Positions 1-4,971 of a DNA stretch of 5,458 bases are shown in pieces (position 1 is the first letter of the stretch; each line of letters opens with the position of its first letter). Source of the DNA: DASRTE01 sp035316885 (GTDB lineage: Bacteria > Actinomycetota > Actinomycetes > Jiangellales > Jiangellaceae). The notes under the pieces were generated by a model that was given only the letters and a program-made list of their open reading frames with translations, was not told where the DNA came from and did no database searches. Position numbers and translations under genes: made by a program. The stretch is taken from assembly GCA_035316885.1 (NCBI GenBank), contig DATHII010000010.1, forward strand, positions 1 to 5,458. The letters run 5' to 3'.

Positions 1-15
1 TGGGCGGAGCGCACT

Positions 16-52
16 GATCGGTCTCGGTCACATCCTCCCTGTGACCCCGATC
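16..52. terminator. Bulged hairpin, possible terminator of an upstream gene
   Basis: Outer arms GATCGG (16-21) and CCGATC (47-52) pair perfectly. After a four-base bulge (22-25), the inner arms GGTCACA (26-32) and TGTGACC (40-46) pair perfectly around a seven-base loop. That gives 13 base pairs in total. There is no T-run, which is common for actinobacterial terminators. The symmetric GGTCACA/TGTGACC core could equally be a regulator binding site. It follows a possible stop codon at 14-16. Confidence 0.4.
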
Positions 53-180
53 GGCCGCCCCGAAACACAACAGACGGGAAGCATGTGGGTGACGTCATCG
101 GTCGAGCGGGCACCACGCGGTTCGCGCGGTCTAGCCCGCACCAACGTCGGCCCGCCCCTCCCCACGTGTGGCGGGTCGTC

Positions 181-230
181 GTGCTGCTGGTGAGGGTGGG
201 CGCGGGGGAACCAGCCCTCACCAGCGGCGC
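181..230. terminator. Long GC-rich hairpin, probable terminator or structured element
   Basis: Bases 181-196 pair with 215-230 in an uninterrupted 16-bp stem. Eleven inner pairs (186-196 with 215-225) are all Watson-Crick, and the outer five include two G-U pairs. Three more pairs (197-199 with 211-213) can form inside after one bulged base. Neither flank has a T-run. No confident gene ends here on either strand, so what it terminates is not evident. A factor-independent terminator, a recombination or attachment site, or the stem of a small RNA are all possible. Confidence 0.5.
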
Positions 231-403
231 CGGCGTCGAGCCTTTCCGCCCGGATGAGTGGCCCGCTGGGTGCGGGCCGGTGACGTGAGACGACGCGAGT
301 GAAGAGGGCACGCATCCCGCGAATCAAAGGGAGTTTGGTTGTGGAGGCGACGGGTACATCGTGCCCGGCAGCGGGAAGGACCGTCTGTCAACACATCAAG
401 TCT

Positions 404-410
404 GGGAGGA
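404..410 (+). promoter_or_regulatory. Ribosome-binding site GGGAGGA deciding a TTG start
   Basis: GGGAGGA lies three to four bases before an in-frame TTG at 414. The later ATG at 465 has only a poor upstream match (GGGTCCGAGC). The spacing is shorter than usual, so the TTG start is favoured but not certain. Confidence 0.45.
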
Positions 411-413
411 ACC

Positions 414-914
414 TTGTCCACACCTCACAACTCGGGCGCCGAGCACGATCGGGTCCGAGCCAACATGACAGGTGCCTACGTGGCGATCGCGGGCGTGGTC
501 ATCTTCACCGTCGCCGTGTTCCTCGACTGGGCGACACCGGAAGGTGAGGAGGCCGGATTCAGCGGGTACGAGTCGGACAGCCTTCTGCCGTTCGCCGCTT
601 TCCTGGGTGTCGGTTTCGCCGTCGCGCTGCTTTACGCGGCCAGCCGTGCCTACAGGCGTCAGCACCGCGGCTTGTCGCTCGCGTCGATGGCTGTCGGGCT
701 TGCCGTGACCCTTCAGTCCTTGGCATGGATTCTCGACGTCCCGGGTGCGGCCGAGCGGCAGTCCGAACTGAGCGCCGACATTGGCAGCTGGGTTGGTTTG
801 GTTGGCGCCGTCGTATGGGCCATCGGGTCGGGCATGCTCGCCAACGAGCCTGAGGGCGACCCCGAGCGCGACCGTGTCCACGACCGGCACGAGGATGGTC
901 CCGGCCGTCGCTGA
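414..914 (+). CDS. Small four-helix integral membrane protein, function unknown
   Basis: The protein has 166 residues from TTG 414, or 149 from ATG 465. TTG is preferred because GGGAGGA precedes it. Four hydrophobic segments are visible at about residues 20-38, 57-76, 88-107 and 123-142, counted from TTG. Helix 1 ends in FLDW and is followed by an acidic loop containing GFSGYE (48-53). The loop between helices 2 and 3 is basic (RAYRRQHR), which by the positive-inside rule puts it in the cytoplasm, with both termini also inside. The C-terminal tail after 143 is charged and hydrophilic. Small actinobacterial four-helix proteins with an aromatic-acidic first loop are common and uncharacterised, and I cannot assign a function. 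Third codon positions are strongly G/C. A clear terminator hairpin lies about 30 bases past the stop, so this looks like a single-gene unit. Confidence 0.8.
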   Translation: MSTPHNSGAEHDRVRANMTGAYVAIAGVVIFTVAVFLDWATPEGEEAGFSGYESDSLLPFAAFLGVGFAVALLYAASRAYRRQHRGLSLASMAVGLAVTLQSLAWILDVPGAAERQSELSADIGSWVGLVGAVVWAIGSGMLANEPEGDPERDRVHDRHEDGPGRR

Positions 915-944
915 CGGCCAGGCACGCGGGGCCGACGTTGGCTG

Positions 945-978
945 GAGCGCCCCCGTCCTCGACGGCGGGGGCGCTTCT
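945..978 (+). terminator. Intrinsic terminator of the membrane-protein gene
   Basis: AGCGCCCCCG (946-955) pairs perfectly with CGGGGGCGCT (966-975). Two further pairs (956-965, G-U; 957-964) leave the six-base loop CTCGAC. A short TTCT follows. The hairpin begins 31 bases after the TGA at 912-914, on the right side to end that transcript. Confidence 0.75.
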
Positions 979-1130
979 GCTTGTCCTGACTCCCGGTCGG
1001 CTAGGTACCGCTCCAGCGAAGTCAGGATCAGCGCCGGCGGGCAACCGCTAATCTCCGCGTCCGGGGCCGCCCGACCTAGCGTCGCCATAGACAGTCTGGC
1101 GTTCATGGAACACCTGTTCGACACTGAGGG

Positions 1131-1457
1131 ATGGGGCGGCGACCGATTGAGGACGAGCCGAGCCGGTGGGGCGGCGGCTACGACGGCCATCACATCCGCC
1201 ACGACGGCGAGGACATCCCGGTCACCGTGCGCGTCCGCTGGGACGACGGCACCGAAAGCGAGCACCCCGGCACGACCGGGCAGTGGACGAGGACCCATGT
1301 GTTCGTCGCGTTCGACGACCTGCCGTCGATGTGGGTGCTGGCCAGCGAGGTCAAGAGACAACGTGATCGCCGTTGTCCCCGCGCCAAACAGGCGGGTCAA
1401 ACGCGGTTCAAGGCCTACTGCACCCGCGCAGGACGGGTCGTTCAGGAGGCGAGAGAA
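1131..1457 (+). CDS. Small WDDG-type actinobacterial hypothetical protein, 3' end uncertain
   Basis: The ATG at 1131 comes two codons after an in-frame stop (1125-1127), so the N-terminus cannot be longer. A weak GAGGG sits directly against the ATG. Codon use is strongly G/C-ending up to about 1360. Residues 1-77 look like a genuine small beta-rich protein: a Trp/Gly-rich start (WGGGYDGHHI), RVRWDDGTES, then a Trp-Thr-Arg-Thr motif (WTRTHVFVAF) and a MWVLASEVKR end. From residue 78 on, the codons lose their bias and the residues become low-complexity Arg/Lys/Gln. A TGA lies at 1364-1366 in another frame, exactly where a protein of this size would be expected to stop. I infer a 1-2 base shift near 1355-1364 that removed the stop. 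As it stands the frame runs on to 1868, giving a 245-residue fusion with the next gene. Function unknown. Confidence 0.55.
1444..1449 (+). promoter_or_regulatory. Ribosome-binding site AGGAGG for the TTG start at 1458
   Basis: A perfect AGGAGG is followed after eight bases by an in-frame TTG (1458), with an ATG (1467) three codons later. Such a site in the middle of a long open frame argues that translation starts here independently of the 1131 start. Confidence 0.6.
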
Positions 1458-1868
1458 TTGGCCACCATGTCGACCAGGGACGCTGACCAGCCGGCTCTGC
1501 TGGGGCAGCTGCGTCACGCGTTCCCGTGGGGCGTTCTTCTGATCACCGATGACAGCTCGACCGAGCAGATACCCACCTGGGACTCATCTGAGGTGCAGGT
1601 CAGCGCCGGTGACACCGCCGCAGTCCTCCGCGTCATGCACGCTCAGGAAGGCGACGTGACGGTTCAGGTCTGGCATCAGCCCAGCCAGCCCATGGGTCTC
1701 GAGGTCTACCAAGGTCAGATACATCTGCCCAGCGGAACCCTGCGCATTAGCGATGCAACGAACGAAACCGCCCCACGCGTCCGGCTAGGCCCAGGCCGCC
1801 ACGACATCAGCATCCGCACCGACCCCGACCGGGTGGCAGAAGCCAGCACCATCCACATCATCGTCTAG
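1458..1868 (+). CDS. Beta-rich hypothetical protein of 136 residues
   Basis: TTG 1458 is chosen because AGGAGG lies eight bases upstream; ATG 1467 would give 133 residues. The protein is acidic, has no signal peptide and no membrane helix, and is predicted by eye to be mostly beta strand. Visible landmarks are AFPWGVLLITDD near the N-terminus, IPTWDSSEVQVSAG, a VTVQVW strand, LPSGTLRISDA, and VRLGPGRHDISIRTD near the C-terminus, ending in alternating hydrophobics. The arrangement resembles a group of uncharacterised actinobacterial beta-sandwich proteins; that is my recollection of their style, not a database match. Cellular role is unknown. It lies in frame with the preceding small gene and may be co-transcribed with it. 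No clear terminator follows the TAG at 1866-1868. Confidence 0.65.
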   Translation: MATMSTRDADQPALLGQLRHAFPWGVLLITDDSSTEQIPTWDSSEVQVSAGDTAAVLRVMHAQEGDVTVQVWHQPSQPMGLEVYQGQIHLPSGTLRISDATNETAPRVRLGPGRHDISIRTDPDRVAEASTIHIIV

Positions 1869-1944
1869 CCCCACGTTCGCAACCAGCCACTTGACGACAA
1901 CCAGGCGGCCAGCGTTGCATCGCACCGGCCAAGCGTCACCCGGC

Positions 1945-2040
1945 CTAGAAGTCGATCTCACCCTGCATCTGCTGGTGGTCGTAGTCGACGACTCGTTTCA
2001 CCTCGACCGCGACCGACCGGATCTGGTGCTCGTACCGCAA
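1945..2040 (-). pseudogene. Orphan C-terminal remnant of an unidentified protein
   Basis: Read on the minus strand from 2040, 31 residues end in a TAG at 1945-1947. They include RYEHQIRSVAVEVKRVVDYD and a final QGEIDF. Almost every codon ends in G or C (CGG TAC GAG CAC CAG ATC and so on), and the residues look like a real amphipathic helix. The frame stays open only to a stop at 2080-2082; between 2041 and 2080 the translation turns into Pro/Arg/Gly-rich text with no coding look, and there is no plausible start. I therefore read it as the last part of a gene whose upstream portion has been removed or replaced. I do not recognise the family. Confidence 0.5.
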
Positions 2041-2044
2041 AGTT

Positions 2045-2227
2045 GTGGGCCGCCCTGCCGGCCGCGGTGGTCCCACTGCTCAACCGACGACGACCAATGT
2101 GATCGAACACGTGACCGTGTTCGACGACGGCCGTATTCACGCCACGTTCACCCAGACCGGCACGTTCGTGGCCGTGCCCTTGGAGGATCCGAGCCTGCCG
2201 ACGTTGACCGGACACGTCACGGTCTGG
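2045..2227 (+). pseudogene. Truncated fragment of an actinobacterial secreted hypothetical protein
   Basis: In the frame of 2045, residues from about 2081 to 2227 read as a coherent protein: PTTTNVIEHVTVFDDGRI, then TFTQTGTFVAVPLEDPSLP and TGHVTVWG. This resembles a common group of secreted actinobacterial proteins of unknown function in which a similar GTF...DPSLP...TG.VTVWG run is followed by more beta strands. The match is from memory and needs a search. After VWG (about 2227) the frame becomes a Ser/Arg/Thr-rich shadow with no coding character. Upstream, a possible signal-peptide remnant (LWAALPAAVVPLL, from 2043) lies in a different frame. Both ends therefore look broken: the start by a shift near 2081-2090, the end by a junction near 2228. 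Confidence 0.55.
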
Positions 2228-2409
2228 GGCGCGAGGGCGACCGTGTCGAGGTGCTCCTCGCCGTCGTGTTCCCACACGATGCGGGCGACGACCGGGACCG
2301 GCGGGTCGAGCACATGCTCATCATCTGCCTTACGGCAGCCGGTCACACCTAGGGCGAGCACCACCAGGACGGCAACCGGCCAGGCCGTGCGATGTCTGGC
2401 GCTGCGCAT
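2137..2409 (-). CDS. Short lipoprotein downstream of the kinase, probably 3'-truncated
   Basis: The start is the ATG at 2409, with GGGAG (2418-2422 on the minus strand) eight bases upstream. The product has 90 residues. Residues 1-25 form a textbook lipoprotein signal: basic MRSARHR, a hydrophobic stretch AVLVVLALGV, and a lipobox VTGC with the lipidated Cys at 25. The mature part begins with charged residues (RKADDEH), then has a beta-like VVARIVWEHDGEEHLDTVAL. From about residue 61 (position 2228 and below) the sequence lies exactly antisense to the + secreted-protein fragment, so the last 30 residues are probably not original. The start is 36 bases after the kinase stop on the same strand, suggesting co-transcription and a possible partner role at the outer membrane face for the kinase's external domain. 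It could be a functional short lipoprotein or a decaying gene. Confidence 0.65.
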   Translation of the reverse strand: MRSARHRTAWPVAVLVVLALGVTGCRKADDEHVLDPPVPVVARIVWEHDGEEHLDTVALAPQTVTCPVNVGRLGSSKGTATNVPVWVNVA

Positions 2410-2445
2410 AGGGACTTCTCCCGCAGGGCCTGGTTGGGGCTCTTG

Positions 2446-4137
2446 TCAGCCTGGCGCCGGTTGGAAGCTTTGCGCAATGACGTCGAACATTCCGCGGCTG
2501 TCGGCCCATTGCGACTCGGGTATCGACCAGTACAAGGCATACGCACGTGCGTCGCTTACCCGAACGTTCCGGTTGAGCACGTGGATCTGCCCATTGCGGC
2601 CGTCCCACGTGAACTCCCAGTCGGCGGTGTTCCAGCCGCGGTACTCGACCCGATCCAGCGAGATTCGCTCGTAGCCGCTCAGCCGATCTGCCACCGACGG
2701 TTCGTTCGCCTGCCAGTCGGTCAGCGGGTCGTCCTTCGGCTCGGTCGTCTGGTCGACGAGGAGGAAACGTCCGCCGCCCGGTTCCTTGAAGTACGTACGC
2801 GGCCCCTCCACGGATCTCGTCCAGCCGGTCGGCACCGCAACCGTGAAACCGGTCGGATCGGTATGCAACTGAAAGCCATCGGGTAGCGGGGCGGCCGCTG
2901 GCCCTGCGTTGTCGCCTGAGGTGCCGGCGGGTTCGGATGGCTGATTTGTCGGGCTCGGCCGATCCCCGATTACGGGTCCGCCAGCCGGTGGTTGATTGAC
3001 TGCCGCATCCGCTGTTGGCTGCGGAGACTCGACTGCAGCGGGTGCCTCGGATCCGCCGCGTCCGGACTCGGCCTGGGGCGAAGCCGATTCCGGCGCACGC
3101 CATCCGTCGAGATAGACACCGAGGCCGACGAGTGCCACCGCGAACAAGATGGCAACGGTCAGCAGACCAAGAAGCACGTGCCGGTCGTGGGAACGGCCCG
3201 TCGTCGACGGGCGGTCGTCGGGTGACTTCAGCCAGGACTCGATCGCGCCTTGCCCGGTGCCGTCGCGACCGGCGGCCGATTCCACGGATCCTGACGTGCT
3301 GGGCACCTCGTTGGGCCGCGCAAGGATGCCAAGGAGCGCTGCGCGAACATCGAGCGGACTTGGCCGTCGTGCGGACTCCTTGGCCAGTAGAGCATTGATG
3401 AGATCCCCTAACTCTGTGCCAGGAACCAAGCGCGGTGCAGGGTCATGGAGCACCGCATCGAGCGTCGGCAAGGATCCGGAGCGTTCGAACGGCGACCGAC
3501 CGTCAAGGGCGGCGTAGAGCGTCGCGCCCAACGACCAGAGATCGGAAGCGAGTGTCGACGGTTCTCCTCGGGCTCGCTCGGGTGACATGTACGCCGGCGA
3601 CCCCAGCAGCAGTCCAGTGGTCGTGACTGTTGCGTCGCCCTCGACGGCCGCTATGCCGAAGTCAGTGAGAACAGCTCGTCCGGTCGAGCGAAGCATCACG
3701 TTGGCGGGTTTGACGTCTCGATGAAGCACGCCGACGGATGCGGCCGCTTCCAGGGCACTCAGGACGTCCAGACCGACCTCTGCTACTCGACTAGCGGGTA
3801 GTGGCCCTTCCTCGCGCAGCACATCGGCGAGGCTGCGGGCCACTAACCGTTCCATGACAATCCAGGGGCGCCCATCCTCCTCCACCACGTCGTACACCGT
3901 CACGGCTGCCGGACTCGAGATCCGCGCTGCCGCCCTGGCTTCCCGAAGCGTTCGACGGCGCAGCTTGTCACGGTCATCGGCAGGCAGGTCGACCGGGAGA
4001 GACACCTCCTTGATGGCGACTTGCCGCCCTAGAGCTTCGTCGCGACCAGCCCACACCACGCCCATGCCGCCCCGACCGAGCGGCTCGCCGAGGCGATACC
4101 GCCCGCCAAGTAGCTTGTCCTCGGTCGCGGATGGCAC
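2446..4137 (-). CDS. Transmembrane serine/threonine protein kinase with external C-terminal domain
   Basis: The 563-residue kinase starts at GTG 4135-4137; an in-frame stop at 4144-4146 excludes a longer N-terminus, and no strong Shine-Dalgarno is seen. All catalytic features are present: the Gly loop LGRGGMGVVW (20-29), Lys43 in VAIKE, helix-C Glu66, HRDVKPAN (139-146, catalytic Asp141), DFG (159-161), a Thr-rich activation segment (170-174), GSPAYMSPE (179-187), and Asp199 of DLWSLG. It should phosphorylate Ser/Thr in the cytoplasm and autophosphorylate its activation loop, as Hanks-type PknB-like kinases do. One helix spans about 321-343. A Pro/Ala/Ser-rich stalk (about 348-419) leads to a 143-residue outer domain (421-563) rich in Trp/Tyr, with GFTVAVPTGW and TADWEFTW. 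It is not PASTA or NHL. This outer domain resembles those of other actinobacterial kinases, with ligand unknown. The lipoprotein gene follows after 36 bases. Confidence 0.95.
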   Translation of the reverse strand: MPSATEDKLLGGRYRLGEPLGRGGMGVVWAGRDEALGRQVAIKEVSLPVDLPADDRDKLRRRTLREARAAARISSPAAVTVYDVVEEDGRPWIVMERLVARSLADVLREEGPLPASRVAEVGLDVLSALEAAASVGVLHRDVKPANVMLRSTGRAVLTDFGIAAVEGDATVTTTGLLLGSPAYMSPERARGEPSTLASDLWSLGATLYAALDGRSPFERSGSLPTLDAVLHDPAPRLVPGTELGDLINALLAKESARRPSPLDVRAALLGILARPNEVPSTSGSVESAAGRDGTGQGAIESWLKSPDDRPSTTGRSHDRHVLLGLLTVAILFAVALVGLGVYLDGWRAPESASPQAESGRGGSEAPAAVESPQPTADAAVNQPPAGGPVIGDRPSPTNQPSEPAGTSGDNAGPAAAPLPDGFQLHTDPTGFTVAVPTGWTRSVEGPRTYFKEPGGGRFLLVDQTTEPKDDPLTDWQANEPSVADRLSGYERISLDRVEYRGWNTADWEFTWDGRNGQIHVLNRNVRVSDARAYALYWSIPESQWADSRGMFDVIAQSFQPAPG

Positions 4138-4139
4138 GC

Positions 4140-4236
4140 GGTCTCAGATACCCACTCCGCGTGATTCGGCACATGAGGCGACGAGCTTCGTTGCTGTTCT
4201 GTGATTCCGAGGCGCGTCAGCCCCCGGTTTGTGGGC
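4140..4236 (-). promoter_or_regulatory. Short upstream region of the kinase gene
   Basis: This gap between the kinase start and the reductase remnant must hold the kinase promoter. TATCTG (minus strand, 4150-4145) sits where a -10 box would give a transcript beginning almost at the GTG, which would suit the missing Shine-Dalgarno and a leaderless mRNA. No good -35 is visible. A 5-bp inverted repeat (AGCCC 4219-4223, GGGCT 4233-4237) overlaps the reductase stop and may be a remnant of its terminator. All assignments here are weak. Confidence 0.25.
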
Positions 4237-4362
4237 TCATCGCCCGCCGGAGATCAGCCGGCTGCGCTGCTCGTTGCCGGGTCCGCCGTAGGGGTAATCG
4301 GCGGGAGCGGATCGCTCGCGGCATCGAGAGCGGCGGTCTCGTCGGCCTCGAGATGGACGCCC
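4237..4362 (-). pseudogene. C-terminal remnant of an aldo/keto reductase, frameshifted
   Basis: Two minus-strand frames joined by a one-base gap near 4300 read as the tail of an NADPH-dependent aldo/keto reductase. The first, from about 4361 to 4302, gives GVHLEADETAALDAASDPLP. The second, from 4299 to the TGA at 4237-4239, gives DYPYGGPGNEQRSR followed by LISGGR. The 'L.ADE.AALDAAS...DYPYG...QRSR' ending is typical of actinobacterial members of this family; that is established family knowledge recalled, not searched. The catalytic core and cofactor site are absent. Upstream on the same strand (4363 and above) the sequence changes abruptly to an IS110-type transposase on the other strand. The gene is therefore dead, cut by a transposon-related event and then frameshifted. 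It has no expected activity. Confidence 0.65.
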
Positions 4363-4364
4363 GA

Positions 4365-4827
4365 GACCGGTTCGCCTCCTGGAACCGCATCGCCCCAACG
4401 ACGTCTCCTCCGGTGACCCGGCAGGCATCGGCTGTCCCGGGCAGGCAACCGGCAGATCAACCGGACCCTGCACATCATGGCCACCGTCCAGCTGCGCAAC
4501 GCTACCGACGGACCCGCCTACCTTGACCGGAAGAAGGCAGCCGGCAAGACCGCCAACGAGGCGATGCGCTGCCTCAAACGCAGACACTCTGACATCGTCT
4601 ACCGACACATGGTCGACGACGCCGTCAGGCACATGGGGACGGGCCCGGGAGGACAACAGGGAACGAACTCTGACTCCAACGCGGCCGACTCACATCCCGG
4701 CGTCGGCTCTTCGGACAAGTCACTTCCCGGACCCGCCATCATTAAGCCTAGGCCCGCCCCTCCCAGCAGCGCGTTGACACAGAGGGGAGCCATGAGCGGG
4801 CGTTCACGCCCGGCACGCGGCGGGTGA
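4365..4827 (+). pseudogene. IS110-family transposase, C-terminal remnant with frameshifts
   Basis: The C-terminal third of an IS110/IS116/IS902-type transposase is recognisable in three consecutive frames. DRFASWNRIAP (4365-4397) is in one frame, NDVSSGD (4397-4417) in the second, and RHRLSRAGNRQINRTLHIM (from about 4420) in the third. The third continues through VQLRN, AYLDRKKAAGKT, EAMRCLKRR, SDIVYRHM and SDKSLPGP (about 4717-4740). Each switch needs only one missing base, at the C-run near 4393-4396 and near 4417-4423. The tail may hold a third shift: the open frame runs to TGA 4825-4827, while another frame gives PLPAAR then TGA at 4775-4777, the more usual ending. The N-terminal DEDD nuclease half and the 5' non-coding region that carries the bridge RNA in IS110-group elements are absent, so this copy cannot move. 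Its left edge abuts the aldo/keto reductase remnant. Confidence 0.85.
4797..4812. repeat. Short hairpin near the IS110 remnant's right end
   Basis: CGGGCG (4797-4802) and CGCCCG (4807-4812) form a perfect 6-bp stem with a TTCA loop, about 20 bases past the likely original transposase stop (4777). It may be part of the element's end or a small terminator; IS110 elements usually lack terminal inverted repeats, so its role is unclear. Confidence 0.3.
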
Positions 4828-4926
4828 ATCGGGTCGACGGTGCATCGTTGGGTCGGGCGGTACCTGACGGACCACCTGGCCGGGTTGGCGGACCGGTCTC
4901 ACCGACCGTCGTGGTCGCCTCAGTAG
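4828..4926 (+). pseudogene. IS481-type transposase helix-turn-helix fragment
   Basis: Directly after the TGA at 4825-4827, a 32-residue frame reads STVHRWVGRYLTDHLAGLAD followed by RSHRPSWSPQ and a TAG at 4924-4926. The pattern 'VH.W..RY...GLAGL.DRSHRP..' is the hallmark of the N-terminal helix-turn-helix region of IS481-family (Mu-like DDE) transposases. Nothing of the DDE catalytic domain follows and no start codon with a ribosome-binding site precedes, so this is an isolated internal fragment. It sits immediately downstream of the IS110 remnant, with the two pieces in close contact, as is common in insertion hot spots. Recognition is by motif only, without an alignment. Confidence 0.65.
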
Positions 4927-4971
4927 GTGGTTCCTACGATCCGCGACGGGCTTCCCGTGTTCAAATCAGCC

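Larger units (their letters stand above)
1..413. other. Non-coding stretch with two hairpins, no convincing gene
   Basis: Short open frames exist here on both strands, but they are rich in Arg/Pro/Gly, lack recognisable motifs and lack good ribosome-binding sites. An in-frame TGA at 14-16 could be the stop of a gene entering from the left, because a stable hairpin begins at 16; this is inference from spacing only. The two hairpins are listed separately. A weaker hairpin (arms 351-357 and 361-367, loop ATC, one G-U pair) lies in the presumed leader of the next gene. I could not identify a convincing -35/-10 pair for that gene. Confidence 0.5.

Noticed and set aside
925..1130. Possible minus-strand coding with ALILTSLERYLADRES (about 970-1030)
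   Set aside because: The residues look helix-like, but codon bias is only moderate, there is no supported start or stop, and the + strand terminator occupies the same place.
396..1517. A 373-codon open frame on the minus strand
   Set aside because: It lies opposite the membrane-protein gene, its terminator and the WDDG gene. Its translation is Arg/Pro/Gly-rich with no motif or ribosome-binding site. It is the antisense shadow common in high-GC DNA.
781..1542. A 253-codon open frame on the plus strand
   Set aside because: It crosses the end of the membrane-protein gene, the terminator and most of the WDDG gene in another frame, with no recognisable domain and poor codon bias.
2330..3103. A second minus-strand frame of 257 codons at the kinase 3' end
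   Set aside because: It is the +1 shadow of the kinase stalk and outer domain, which match a coherent kinase architecture; this frame is Arg-rich and motif-free.
4131..4526. A 131-codon plus-strand frame across the kinase start and IS110 remnant
   Set aside because: Only its DRFASWN stretch (4365-4385) is meaningful, as part of the frameshifted IS110 remnant; the rest is antisense to the reductase tail and kinase leader.
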